From JBBECJ01 sp963763325 (GTDB lineage Bacteria; Chloroflexota; Chloroflexia; Thermomicrobiales; CFX8), in assembly GCA_963763325.1 (NCBI GenBank), contig CAVXOL010000024.1:434001-498000 (forward strand): a DNA stretch of 64,000 nt. The letters are read 5' to 3'. Below the pieces are notes generated by a model that was not told the origin of the DNA, did no database searches, and worked only from the letters and a program-made list of their open reading frames with translations. The translations under genes and the position numbers were made by a program. Shown in pieces: positions 8,609 to 18,005 of this stretch; position 1 is the stretch's first letter, and every line of letters begins with the position of its first letter.

Positions 8609-9765
8609 CGTGCGGACTCTCGAACGACAAGCCTCTCGCGATGTGAGAGCAGATTGACGTACTCACGCTCGATTCGCCGAGCCCAGGTATCCGCTCCAAA
8701 CTCCTGAACTGTCTGACGTCCTCGATCGGCGAGCGTCCTTGACAGGTTGTCGTCCCCAAGCAGACGGATTACGGCGTTCGCGAGTGGCTCATGCTGACCT
8801 GCTGGGACGAGCAGCCCGTTCTGACCGTCACAGATGATCTCAGGGACCCCCCCAACCCGAGTTGCGACGACCGGGGCGCCGGCCGCCATTGCCTCCAGAT
8901 GGGTGACGGGGGCGCCTTCGGACAACGACGCCGAGACATAAACATCGGCACCGGCAAGCAATTGGGCGATGTCTCCACGCTGCCCCAGGAGCCGCACGAC
9001 GCCGGACAATCCGAGTCGATCCATTTCTTCACGGACCTCCTGCGCGCCATCCGCTTCGCGACCTGCGATCGCAACCCGTAAACCCGGATTCCGCTCGCGA
9101 ATTGCTGCAGCGGCTCGGACGAGGACCGCGAACCCCTTCTGTGTCACAACACGACCAACCGCCACGATCAGGGGGCCAGGTGCGCCGTCAAGCGCATCCA
9201 GCCGTGTCTGGCGGACGTCCTCCGGCGAGAGGCGAGCGAATCGACTGAGGTCAACCGCGTTTGGCACGACTGTCGTCTGACCGTCGGTCAATCCGAACCG
9301 ACCGCAATACGAATCCCGAACCCCGTTCGAAACGGCCAGCGCGCGGGCGCTGGTCATCCGCAGTACTCCGACCTCGACCGTTCGCTTGAGAAGGCGGTTG
9401 TGGCCGTGGACGTTGTGCAGTGTCGTGACAATCGGCCGCTTCGCGATCCAGGCCGCGATCGAAGCCTGGACGTTGCTGTATAGTAGGTGGGTGTGGACAA
9501 TGTCCGCATCGTGGTCCTTGATCGCTTGCCAAATCTCACGGACGCGCCCAGGATCTCGTAGTCCCTTCGCGGGCAACTGCGTCAGCGAACTGGAGGCTGA
9601 GGCGATCTGTTCCTGAATGTGGTTCACGTCGACGGTGCTGAGTGCGAGCACGCGAACATCGAACCGTGTGTCGTCGACATGTTGCAGAAACGTTGGGAGC
9701 AGCGCCTCTGCGCCGCCGACTTTCAAGCTATCAATGACCGTCAATACCCTGATTCGATCAGCCAT
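8605..9765 (-). CDS. Glycosyltransferase family 4
   Basis: GT-B retaining glycosyltransferase of about 386 residues. The N-terminal domain holds DSLKVGGAEALLPTFLQHV and DIVHTHLLYSN. The C-terminal domain holds LIVAVGRVVTQKGF, LLGQRGDIAQLLAGADVYVSAS and the donor-binding EX7E motif (SEGAPVTHLEAMAAGAPVVATRVGGVPEII). The start is uncertain: the ATG at 9765 (MADRIRV) gives the usual beginning, while 9780 gives five more residues; neither has a strong ribosome-binding site. The start overlaps the end of the ligase gene, and the stop overlaps the flippase start. Confidence 0.9.
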   Translation of the reverse strand: MADRIRVLTVIDSLKVGGAEALLPTFLQHVDDTRFDVRVLALSTVDVNHIQEQIASASSSLTQLPAKGLRDPGRVREIWQAIKDHDADIVHTHLLYSNVQASIAAWIAKRPIVTTLHNVHGHNRLLKRTVEVGVLRMTSARALAVSNGVRDSYCGRFGLTDGQTTVVPNAVDLSRFARLSPEDVRQTRLDALDGAPGPLIVAVGRVVTQKGFAVLVRAAAAIRERNPGLRVAIAGREADGAQEVREEMDRLGLSGVVRLLGQRGDIAQLLAGADVYVSASLSEGAPVTHLEAMAAGAPVVATRVGGVPEIICDGQNGLLVPAGQHEPLANAVIRLLGDDNLSRTLADRGRQTVQEFGADTWARRIEREYVNLLSHRERLVVRESAR

Positions 9766-12232
9766 CGCTGTCTGACCCATCTACAGAGGTCTGGGACAGG
9801 ATGCGCTCGATGTCCTCCGAGCCAAGCGGGGCGACAACCATCTCCAGCGATCCGTCAACACGAGGCTGCAGTTCGAAGCGAGCACGTTCGAAGTACTGGA
9901 CATGCCGACCGTCCTGCATGAACGACTCAGTGATCGGGTAACCAAAAATCAGGACGCCTCCCGATGCCACCCAGTAGTAGGCGAACTCATCGCAGATGTT
10001 GTGGCCCGTCTGGTACTCGAACAGACATGCATCGTCGTCGAGCGGCAGGGCCGGGGGATCGATCTCTCGGCCGAGTTCTGCATGCCGCTGCTCAGCGCCG
10101 AGGCGGGTCAACAATACATAGGCAGCCTCGCCGCCTGTTCCAGCATGCCACTCAAAGCGTGCGCGTTCGAAGTACTGGATCAGTGTTCCGCCAATGATGT
10201 ACTGCTCGGTCCGTGGGAAGCCGAAGATGTCGTGTCCACCGTGGGATACGAAGAACGATGCGAACTCGCCACAGATGTTGTGCTGCGTTTCCGGGACGAA
10301 CACGCAATCCCCTGCGCTCGACGGCGCGACAGGAAGCATCGCCTGCTCAAGCAGCTCCTTCTGAATCTGGATGTCCACACTCGGCTCCGGCTCAACCGTC
10401 GGGGTGGAGGATGGTTGCTCCGTCGGTGTCGTCTCGGTACCCGCTCCAGTGGTCGGAGAGCTATCTGGATCTTCCGGCTGACCTTCGTCACTTGTCGAGG
10501 TTGCGGACGGCGTGCCATCTCCTGACGCAGAGGTGTGGTCCGCAGGGGGTAGAATCGCCGCCGCCGATCGAGCCTGAAACAGCGACAGATTGCCCGAATT
10601 GATAGACAGGCTCAAGATCAGCGCGGATGCCAGTATCGCCGCGCTGAACCCGGCCACCCCTCCCCACAGGACCATCCGGTGATGTTGCATTGGGCTCAAC
10701 AACGCGTGAGTCGGACGCAATCGGGCGAAACGCAGTCTGGAGCTCGGTGCAACGCGCCAATGCTGAACGCTCGCTACGGCCATCGTTAAGCCGGCGAACA
10801 CCATCAGAAAACGTGGGTACGCCATGTGGAGGAATATGCTCGCGACAAGGATCGAGAGCAATGAGATTGCCACCACCAAGGCGAGATCGTGGAGTTCGTT
10901 CCCCCGGTTGGTCGTCGTCCAGACCCGCCGAAGGGCGGCAAACAAGCTCAGGACCAGAAATCCGAACGCAACAATCCCGATTATCCCTGTCTCTGCCGCG
11001 ACCTCGACGTACAAGCTGTGGGGCGCCCGATCCGTACGCCGGTCAACGCCCATGGGCCGAGCGTACTCCTGATAGTTCGCTGGATAGTTGTTCGTCCCGA
11101 CTCCCAGAATGGGATGATCGAGGAACATGTGGACACCAGACATCACCTCACTCACGCGACCCGAGACGGATGTGTCTGTTGCCTCGCCTCGTTCGGGCGG
11201 CTCCTGTGACAAGAGGCTCTGTGGAATGTCAACGATGCTCGAGACGCGGCCGGAATAGCTTTCCGGCAGGATCGGCAGTATCGCAACAAATACCAGCACA
11301 ACAATGATCAACGACTTGAGCCGGATGAAACCAGCGACCACCAGACAGCCGACGACGACGGCGAGAGTCACGTAGCCACCACGCGAATAGGTCATGATCG
11401 ATGCGACGGCGATGACGATGCCTGCCAATAACGTCAGCTGGCGAGCGAACAGGCTCCGCTCCCAGCGAGCGCGATGGAAGGCAAGCGGGATCAGCGCAAT
11501 CAATGCCAGCGCGTAAAAGTTTGGATCGCCGACCATTCCAGCCGGCCGAGCAACCTCCGTAATCTCGCCAGGTATGACAATCGCTTGCGAGTAGCGTCCA
11601 AAACCAAGAAATGAGTTTGTTGAGCCTGAAAGGGTCTGGTAAATCGAGATCAGCGCCGGAATGGTCCCGGCCAGCAGTAACGCTCGGACCACGATTCGCA
11701 AATCGGATAGTTGCCGAACGCAGAGGATGATCAAACCGATATAGACGAGTTCGCGTGCATAGTCGATCACTCGGTAGGTCGCTGCCCACGGGTCAGACGC
11801 GACAAGCGTCGATGCGAGCAGCACCAGACCGTATATTGCCAACGCCTGCCAACCACTCGGTCGAGCGTGGAACAGCCCACCAATCCCGAAGTGCATGATG
11901 ACTCCGGTCAGAAGCCAGATCGTAAAGAGAGGAGCAATCGACGGGACGCCCAGCGAGGTTGTCAGTACCTCAGATGCGCGGGAATACATCATCAGGACGA
12001 AGAGAAACAAACCGATCCCAGGCCGGAGCACGCTGACGACGCCGCCGACGACACCGAGGTAGCCAACGAGCATCAGCGGTCCAAGGTCCGGCGCCAGGAC
12101 GCCGACTCCCAGGGCGACCGGAGCTGCGGCGGCCAGAAGCATCGCCGGGCTGGTGCTCGCAAGCCTTAGCATCCACGCCGGTGCGACCGGCTCGTTCGTA
12201 GCGGGAAGCGCCGGAGCGTCGTTCATGCTCAC
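9758..12232 (-). CDS. O-antigen ligase/polymerase-like protein with extracellular C-terminal tandem repeats
   Basis: This 824-residue protein starts at a GTG overlapping the upstream stop (GTGA). Residues ~25-480 form about 11-12 membrane helices with the Wzy_C/O-antigen ligase signature (GVGTNNYPANY, then HSLYVEVAAETGIIGIV). A further helix (GVAGFSAAILASALILS, about residue 515-535) leads to a Ser/Thr/Pro/Glu linker. Two aligned repeats follow, starting at residues 643 and 736 (period 93). Both follow the pattern C-F-x3-T-x-HN-I-C-x-EF, then IFG(F/Y)P-x-TE, then QYFERARFE; by eye about 29 of the first 52 positions match without gaps. Canonical ligases end soon after the last helix. The repeats probably sit outside the cell and may bind glycan or wall. 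Repeats of this kind occur in other Chloroflexota exported proteins as far as I recall. Confidence 0.88.
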   Translation of the reverse strand: MSMNDAPALPATNEPVAPAWMLRLASTSPAMLLAAAAPVALGVGVLAPDLGPLMLVGYLGVVGGVVSVLRPGIGLFLFVLMMYSRASEVLTTSLGVPSIAPLFTIWLLTGVIMHFGIGGLFHARPSGWQALAIYGLVLLASTLVASDPWAATYRVIDYARELVYIGLIILCVRQLSDLRIVVRALLLAGTIPALISIYQTLSGSTNSFLGFGRYSQAIVIPGEITEVARPAGMVGDPNFYALALIALIPLAFHRARWERSLFARQLTLLAGIVIAVASIMTYSRGGYVTLAVVVGCLVVAGFIRLKSLIIVVLVFVAILPILPESYSGRVSSIVDIPQSLLSQEPPERGEATDTSVSGRVSEVMSGVHMFLDHPILGVGTNNYPANYQEYARPMGVDRRTDRAPHSLYVEVAAETGIIGIVAFGFLVLSLFAALRRVWTTTNRGNELHDLALVVAISLLSILVASIFLHMAYPRFLMVFAGLTMAVASVQHWRVAPSSRLRFARLRPTHALLSPMQHHRMVLWGGVAGFSAAILASALILSLSINSGNLSLFQARSAAAILPPADHTSASGDGTPSATSTSDEGQPEDPDSSPTTGAGTETTPTEQPSSTPTVEPEPSVDIQIQKELLEQAMLPVAPSSAGDCVFVPETQHNICGEFASFFVSHGGHDIFGFPRTEQYIIGGTLIQYFERARFEWHAGTGGEAAYVLLTRLGAEQRHAELGREIDPPALPLDDDACLFEYQTGHNICDEFAYYWVASGGVLIFGYPITESFMQDGRHVQYFERARFELQPRVDGSLEMVVAPLGSEDIERILSQTSVDGSDSDG
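9820..10306 (-). repeat. Two 93-residue protein repeats (FERARFE type) within the ligase gene
   Basis: The region encodes residues 643-804 of the O-antigen ligase-like protein. Each copy begins with Cys and has a second Cys 11 residues later, so a disulfide within each repeat is plausible on the outside of the membrane. Repeat 1 has ICGEFASFFVSHGG and repeat 2 ICDEFAYYWVASGG at matching positions. The repeats are similar in protein but clearly diverged in DNA. Confidence 0.8.
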
Positions 12233-12915
12233 CGCCGGGTGTATGCCGCCGCCTGCGGGTCCACACTCGGAATCTGCGACGACACACCGCTGCGGCCTGC
12301 CAGGCTGAGGCTGTTTTGCCGGAACAGCAGGAGCGAGTCAAACCAGAGAGCCAGCAGCACACCAAGCCCGAGTCCAATGCCGAACGCAATCCCGATCGTC
12401 CGCGCCCAGGGCAGGCTGATCAGGTATGCCTGTGGTTGACCGGCGTCGAGCGAAGAGATCGAATAGATCGGGAACAATTCAGCAAGAGTTTCCTTTCCGC
12501 TCGCCTGGACCTCCGCCGTCAGCGTTGCAGTCTTCTCGGCGTCCGGACCCTCTACGATCATCCGTAACACATTTGAGTCTGGCTCCTGGACGACGCGGAC
12601 TTCATAGTCTGCCCAATCGCTACTCGTCGGGTCGGTAGCGACCATGCCCGCTGCAACGACCTTTGGACTCGCCATCACGTCCGCGTAGGTCGACATCGTC
12701 ATGTTGCGACCGACCAGATCCGCAACGCGCAACACTTCGGACGGCTCAAGGTCAACGTTCGGTCCGACGACCATGAGCGTCGTCGTCTGGTAGCGGTCAA
12801 GGCTGTCCGACAATCCCCAGAACGATGCCCCGACGACGACGACCAGGACAGACACAACGATCCACCAGCGTCGGAGGACCCGCAACACTACGGCGTTTAC
12901 ATCATTCCATGTCAC
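12229..12915 (-). CDS. Wzz/YveK-like chain-length determinant protein
   Basis: The 228-residue protein has the two-helix layout of polysaccharide co-polymerases. A short N-terminal tail leads to a helix near residues 15-33 (WWIVVSVLVVVVGASFWGL). A predicted extracytoplasmic domain of about 130 residues follows, then a second helix rich in glycine (GIAFGIGLGLGVLLALWF) and a short tail. No BY-kinase domain is attached or adjacent. I chose the GTG at 12915 (MTWNDVNAV) with GAGG 9 nt upstream, rather than the longer frame to 12978. It is the first gene of the minus-strand EPS operon and overlaps the ligase start by 4 nt. Confidence 0.8.
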   Translation of the reverse strand: MTWNDVNAVVLRVLRRWWIVVSVLVVVVGASFWGLSDSLDRYQTTTLMVVGPNVDLEPSEVLRVADLVGRNMTMSTYADVMASPKVVAAGMVATDPTSSDWADYEVRVVQEPDSNVLRMIVEGPDAEKTATLTAEVQASGKETLAELFPIYSISSLDAGQPQAYLISLPWARTIGIAFGIGLGLGVLLALWFDSLLLFRQNSLSLAGRSGVSSQIPSVDPQAAAYTRR

Positions 12916-13037
12916 GTGGCATATCCTCGTTGTCAGCGTCGTGCATGCGTGTCGTCGGCGCGACGTACAGGCAAGCACGCGGCCCAGTGGTCTGCATTCG
13001 TATCGTCACACGTAGCCGATGGCATCGGTATCCGAAG

Positions 13038-14286
13038 CTAGTCCTGTATCGCGTCGAACAGGTGACGTTCGATCTCTCGTGCATTTGCGCCCAGCTCAAA
13101 CTCTTCGGCTACTTTTCGGAACGCTGCCTCTCGCAATCGGTTGGTCAGCTGCCGATTGTCCAGCAGTTGCTCGATCGCGTTGGCAAGCGCCTCAGCATCG
13201 CGTGGAGGAACGAGCAATCCGGTTTCACCATCGACTACCAGTTCCGGAATGCCTGTCGTCGACGTAGAAATAACCGGTACACCTGCCGCCATCGCTTCCA
13301 TCAGCGCGACAGGGATACCTTCAGCGTTACCGGACCGCGTCACGATGCTCGGAAGGACGAAGAGATCAGCACTGGCCAGATACTCCTGGACGCACTCCGA
13401 TGTCTGCGGCCCGGCAAGCTCGACAACGCCGTCCAGGCCATGACTCGACACAAGTGCCTGCAATCGGTCCCGTTCTGGCCCTCCACCGACAATCGTACAG
13501 TTCAGCGAAACGCCACGCTCGTGCAGAATGCTGCACGCCTCAATAAGGTACTTTTGCCCCTTCTTCTCTTCGAGGCGTGCGACACAAACAATCTTTCGAC
13601 CTCCCAGTCGGGCTTCCGGCAGGCGATCCGGCAAAGAAACGCCGCATCGGATGACATGCACCGGAGTTACGTCACCTGCCAACGGTCGAAGCAGTTCCTG
13701 ATTGTACTTGGGAGATCGTTACGATAAAAGTTGCCTGAGATACCTTATTTGGCAAATGCGAAGGATCGACGTACAGGTCATAGGCGTGCGCGGTAAATGA
13801 GTAGGATATACCGGTAAGCCGATGGATAATGTGGGCGGCCAACGCAGGATAGCTGGCGAAATGGGCGTGAATGTGACGGATGCCCTGACGCTCGAGTTCG
13901 GCAGCCGTCCAGACGATCAGCGGAAACAAGCCTATCGAGATTGCCGCTCGTTTCGGATGGCGAAGAGCGTCACTCAGGATCAGCGCAAGCGCAGACAAAT
14001 ACCGGCCGGGTCGCTTGATCAGCATGATCAGGGCAGCGAAGAACGTCGCAAATGAGAGCGGATGCTTCCAGTACACGAACGGCTCCAGCGGCGGGACCTC
14101 CGGGTGCACTTGAGCAGGTTGGTCGCGCCACAGCGGGAAGATGCTGATGTCCCACCCTCGTTCGCGGAGGGCAGTGATCTCACGGACGATGAATGTCTCG
14201 GACAGTGTCGGAAAGCGCAGCACAATGTACGCTATCCGAGGCGGCGACGCACTCGTTGGCGCCTCCTGGTCAGCCGGGACGTCCAC
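13038..14286 (-). pseudogene. Glycosyltransferase family 4, frameshifted
   Basis: Two overlapping frames make one GT4. The N-terminal part (GTG 14286, AAGGGA 6 nt upstream; FPTLSETFIVREITALRERG, HIHAHFASYPALAAHI) resembles colanic-acid-type transferases and stops at 13672. The C-terminal part (ends 13038) has KIVCVARLEEKKGQKYLIEA, the AEGIPVALMEAMAAGVPVIS donor motif and ELVVDGETGLLVPP. Reading across the joint, removing one base (C on the plus strand at about 13707) restores ISQYNQELLRPLAGDVTPVH, which is the expected family sequence. This is either a single-base sequence error or a very recent mutation, since both halves are otherwise intact. Confidence 0.85.
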
Positions 14287-14361
14287 GTTGATTCCCTTTC
14301 GAGGTTGTCACTTTCGTGCGAGGCCGATATGCGATTGGTGTCGCTCGCGGCCGGATGATTG

Positions 14362-15528
14362 ATGTTGAAACGAGTTGCAATGCGCCAACGACTATTGATA
14401 GTGCTGATCGGTTTCGTTGGTTATGCATACGCCGGCTATCCTCTGCTGTTGCTAATCCTGAATCGCATCAGATCACGACCGATCGTTAAGGGGCCAATAG
14501 AACTGTCGTATTCGATCATCGTTCCTGCCCATAATGAATCACAGATCCTCCCGCAGAAACTTGAAAGCATCCTGAATCAGGACTATCCGCCCTCGCTGGT
14601 CGAGGTGTTGGTGGCGTCGGATGGATCGACTGACGACAGCAGTACGATAGTTGCGGCGTACGAAGATCGTGGCGTTCGGTTCCTTGATTACGAGCGGAAC
14701 GGCAAGGCAGCAACGCTCAACCGGGCGACAGCTGAAGCTCAAAACCAGATTCTCATATTCACCGACGCAAACGCGATTCTCGCCCCGGGAGCCTTACGAG
14801 CGATTGCGGATAACTTCGCGGATCCGTGCGTCGGCGGCGTCAGCGCCAATGAGCGACGCGATCCGTCTGCGATGGCGTCGTCAGCGGGACTTGGTGAGCG
14901 GCTGTACTGGGAATACGACAAGTGGGTGAAGATGGCTGAGAGTCGGCTCGGCTCGATCGTCTCGGCGTCTGGCTCACTCTACGCGATCCGGCGCGAACTG
15001 TTCCGTCCGATTGCGGATCCGTCCGCGACCGACGACTTCGCCATTTCAACCCAGGTCATCCGGGCCGGGTATCGGCTGGTCTTCGAGCCGGAAGCCGTTA
15101 CCTGGGAGCCGCCTGTGGCAAAAGACGACATTGAATATGGACGCAAGGTCCGAATCGTGACTCGTGGGCTGCGCAGTGTCTGGGGCGTTCGAGAGCTGCT
15201 GCTTCCATGGCGCGGAGGCTTCTACAGCGTCCAGCTCTGGTCACACAAAGTGGTCAGGCGGCTGGTTGGCGTCGTCGCCGTCGGGATCTTCCTCATGAAC
15301 CTGTCGGTACTCCGTCATCGGTTCTGGCGTCTCACGATGGGAATGCAAGCGACGTTGTACGCCCTGGCTATCGCCGGCTGGCGTGGCGCTGGACGCCCGT
15401 GGGCGCGCAAACCGTGGTTCTATGTGCCCTACTACTTCTGCCTTTCCAACATCGCCGCGACTCTCGGTGTCATCCAGTTCCTGCGCCGCCGCCGAGTGTC
15501 GATCTGGGAGCCGCGTCGTGACACCTAG
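14362..15528 (+). CDS. Membrane glycosyltransferase family 2 (cellulose-synthase-like)
   Basis: An N-terminal helix (LLIVLIGFVGYAYAGYPLLLLIL, in pieces) precedes a GT-A domain with SIIVPAHNES, the VLVASDGSTDDS donor site, FTDANAIL with its DxN/DxD-type metal motif, and TDDFAISTQVIRAGYRL. A C-terminal helix pair follows near residues 290-370. The Q-x-x-R-W motif of true synthases is not clear, though RKVRIVTRG occupies its place. It probably adds a sugar at the membrane during EPS synthesis. The start is uncertain (TTG 14359, ATG 14362 or ATG 14380). It diverges from the frameshifted GT4 and overlaps the next gene by 11 nt. Confidence 0.87.
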   Translation: MLKRVAMRQRLLIVLIGFVGYAYAGYPLLLLILNRIRSRPIVKGPIELSYSIIVPAHNESQILPQKLESILNQDYPPSLVEVLVASDGSTDDSSTIVAAYEDRGVRFLDYERNGKAATLNRATAEAQNQILIFTDANAILAPGALRAIADNFADPCVGGVSANERRDPSAMASSAGLGERLYWEYDKWVKMAESRLGSIVSASGSLYAIRRELFRPIADPSATDDFAISTQVIRAGYRLVFEPEAVTWEPPVAKDDIEYGRKVRIVTRGLRSVWGVRELLLPWRGGFYSVQLWSHKVVRRLVGVVAVGIFLMNLSVLRHRFWRLTMGMQATLYALAIAGWRGAGRPWARKPWFYVPYYFCLSNIAATLGVIQFLRRRRVSIWEPRRDT

Positions 15529-16681
15529 CATCGATGCGGGCCGACGCCTCAGGGTGCTGATGGTAATGCCGTCGTACTATCCGGTCGTAGGCGGTATGGA
15601 GATCCAGATTGAGAGGCAGATCCCACACCTGCGCGCTCATGGTATCGACGTCGCGGTCCTCACGCGCCGAGTCGCCGGAACCGCGCCAAAGGAGCAGCAC
15701 TGCGAAGTTGAGATTCGCCGCATCGCCGCTCCCGGACCTCCCGGCCTTCGTTCGCTTGCGTTCACCACGCTCGGATCGGTCGACATCGTTCGCGAACGGA
15801 GATCGATCGATGTCATTCACGCACACAGCATTCTTTCACCGACAACCATCGCCGCGATTACCGGGACATTACTTCGCAAGCCAACGGTCGTCACTCCGCA
15901 TCAGAGCTACGAGCCGGAACACCTGTTGAGCAAGCCCCTCGGCAAAGCGCGCCTTCAACTCTATCGACGGATCATCTCCCGGTTCGTGAGTATCAGTAGT
16001 GACATCGAACATCTGCTCCGTCAGCACGAGGTACCGTCTGCCCGGATAGCCTCGATTCCAAACGGTATCGAGACACAGCATTTTCGACCAGCGATTGGTT
16101 GCGAGAAGGCCTCACTTCGGACGGCGCTTGGGCTGCCACTCGATCAGCCGATAGTCGTATTTGCTGGCCGCCTCCAGCCGGTCAAGCAGGTCGACGTACT
16201 CCTCGACGCCTGGACGGGGGTGTCCAATGGCCATCTGGTTATTCTTGGAGACGGTCAGGAAAGACAGGCACTAGAAGAACAGACACATGCACTGGGGTTA
16301 GGCGGTCGGGTCGAGTTTCGCGGTATTGTGCCAGACGTTGCCGACTACCTTCGGGCGTCCGAAGTTTTTGTTCTGCCGTCGTCGAGCGAGGGGCTGTCGG
16401 TTGCGCTCCTTGAAGCGATGTCGTCGGGGATGTTCCCAATCGCGACAGCCATTGGTGGAACGACCGATCTGATTGAGGATGGAGTAACTGGACTGTTGGT
16501 GACGAGTGGCGATCGTGCTGGTCTTGAGACCGCGCTGACGCGAGCTCTCGACGCGCCGGACTGGGTGCGTGACGTATCGACGAAAGCGCGCGCTCGCGTG
16601 GTCGAGTCCTACGACATTCAGGTCATCGCCGCGAAGCTCGCCGCCGTCTATCGTGATGTTGCAGCGAAACGCCGAAACTGA
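15518..16681 (+). CDS. Glycosyltransferase family 4
   Basis: GT-B protein of 387 residues. The N-terminal domain shows MPSYYPVVGGMEIQIERQI and IDVIHAHSILSPTTIAAI. The C-terminal domain shows VVFAGRLQPVKQVDVLLDAW, HLVILGDGQERQ and the EX7E donor motif in SSSEGLSVALLEAMSSGMFPIA. The longer frame upstream of 15518 is a shadow inside the previous gene. The GTG at 15518 follows GGGAG and overlaps that gene, so the pair is probably co-translated. It ends 6 nt from the convergent GT4 gene at 16688. Confidence 0.9.
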   Translation: MTPSIDAGRRLRVLMVMPSYYPVVGGMEIQIERQIPHLRAHGIDVAVLTRRVAGTAPKEQHCEVEIRRIAAPGPPGLRSLAFTTLGSVDIVRERRSIDVIHAHSILSPTTIAAITGTLLRKPTVVTPHQSYEPEHLLSKPLGKARLQLYRRIISRFVSISSDIEHLLRQHEVPSARIASIPNGIETQHFRPAIGCEKASLRTALGLPLDQPIVVFAGRLQPVKQVDVLLDAWTGVSNGHLVILGDGQERQALEEQTHALGLGGRVEFRGIVPDVADYLRASEVFVLPSSSEGLSVALLEAMSSGMFPIATAIGGTTDLIEDGVTGLLVTSGDRAGLETALTRALDAPDWVRDVSTKARARVVESYDIQVIAAKLAAVYRDVAAKRRN

Positions 16682-16687
16682 CGTACG

Positions 16688-17854
16688 TCAGGGTCGACGA
16701 CCACGAAGTTCCGTCAAGACCGGCACCATCTGACCGATCACATCCTGCCAGAGGAATCGTTCCTCGACGCGCTTGCGCCCGGCGGCGCCGAACGCGCGCG
16801 CTTTATCTGTGTCAGCCAGAAGATCGATGACTCGGTCCGCCAGAATATCATGAGCATCCGACGGGACGACATAGCCAGTCCTTCCGTCGTCGATGATCTC
16901 CGGCATCGCATCGTTAGTTGATCCGACGCATGGCAGCGCGTACGCCATCGCCTCGAGAAAGACATCACCCCACGTCTCGCACCGAGAGGGCATCACAAAG
17001 ACCGATGCGCGCCGCAACTCACGGATGATCGTCATCGGGTCCCAGCGTCCGCCGTTTGTTTCGACGTTGTCTGGTAACGGAGCTTCGACCGGCCCAATCA
17101 TCACCAGTTCTGCGTTCGGAACTCGGCGCTGCACATCATGCCACGCACGCAGGACAGTGTCGCCACCTTTACGGCGAAAGTCGCTGCCAATGAAGAGTAC
17201 GCGCGGCTGGGTGCGCGCGGGCAGGGACAACTCATCCGGCAAGGCGATGTTGACGCCCGCCCCAACGACATACATCTTCTCGACTGGAATCCCATAGTCA
17301 TCGCGCAGCGACCGAGCCACGTACTCACTACGACAAAAGAGCACCGCAGCATCATGATAAGCCCGGGACTCAAGGCGCCGCCAGATAGGTTGCTCGAACC
17401 GGTACATCGGTGCTCGCTCGGGCCATTCGCGCTGGGTCAGCGCAAATGTGAAGTCGAGATAGAGCGCGTACGGCACCCCCGCCGGTAACACCGGTTTTGA
17501 CAAGGCGGCGACCTGAAGCACGACGTCTGGTCGATTGGCGAGCCCGGACATCCATCGCCGAGTCTTTTGGCTGCGCAACTGGAATGTAAGCGGGTTCTTG
17601 CGGAAATGCTCTTTCCATTGCCGCCGGTTGGGTCGCCATGCCGCTGCTGCCGCCACGGCTCGCGAAGGGCCATTGAGCGTCAGGTCCCCGACGCCGACAA
17701 CGTCCAGAGTTCCCGTGTTTCGCAACTCCTCGATGAAGAGTCCGAACTTCGTGCTGGCTGCACCGATCGATTCTGGATCGCCGTCAAGCGCGACGGCGAT
17801 CCGTAACGGCAATGGATCCAGACAACGCACCGTCTTCGGAACTGCGGTCATCAT
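16688..17854 (-). CDS. Glycosyltransferase family 4
   Basis: GT-B protein of about 388 residues. Visible motifs are SKPVLPAGVPYALYLDFTF, VLFIGSDFRRKGGDTVLRAW, AELVMIGPVEAPLPDN and the donor-binding SRCETWGDVFLEAMAYALPC, followed by EIIDDGRTGYVVPSDA. It should use an NDP- or GDP-sugar donor. A GTG at 17866 and two consecutive ATGs (17854, 17851) are possible starts; I list the first ATG. The 150 bp upstream are AT-richer than the neighbours and probably hold the promoter. Confidence 0.88.
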   Translation of the reverse strand: MMTAVPKTVRCLDPLPLRIAVALDGDPESIGAASTKFGLFIEELRNTGTLDVVGVGDLTLNGPSRAVAAAAAWRPNRRQWKEHFRKNPLTFQLRSQKTRRWMSGLANRPDVVLQVAALSKPVLPAGVPYALYLDFTFALTQREWPERAPMYRFEQPIWRRLESRAYHDAAVLFCRSEYVARSLRDDYGIPVEKMYVVGAGVNIALPDELSLPARTQPRVLFIGSDFRRKGGDTVLRAWHDVQRRVPNAELVMIGPVEAPLPDNVETNGGRWDPMTIIRELRRASVFVMPSRCETWGDVFLEAMAYALPCVGSTNDAMPEIIDDGRTGYVVPSDAHDILADRVIDLLADTDKARAFGAAGRKRVEERFLWQDVIGQMVPVLTELRGRRP

Positions 17855-18005
17855 CGACTCACGCACGCCTTGTCGTTCGATCCCACTGCCAGATTCAGCT
17901 TAATGATTTCATAACAAGGCTGCCACGAATGAACTATGACAACAACCCTTGGCGAGATGTAAACATTTCGCACAGCGCGATCAACTGCAATCTGGATTGC
18001 GGACA

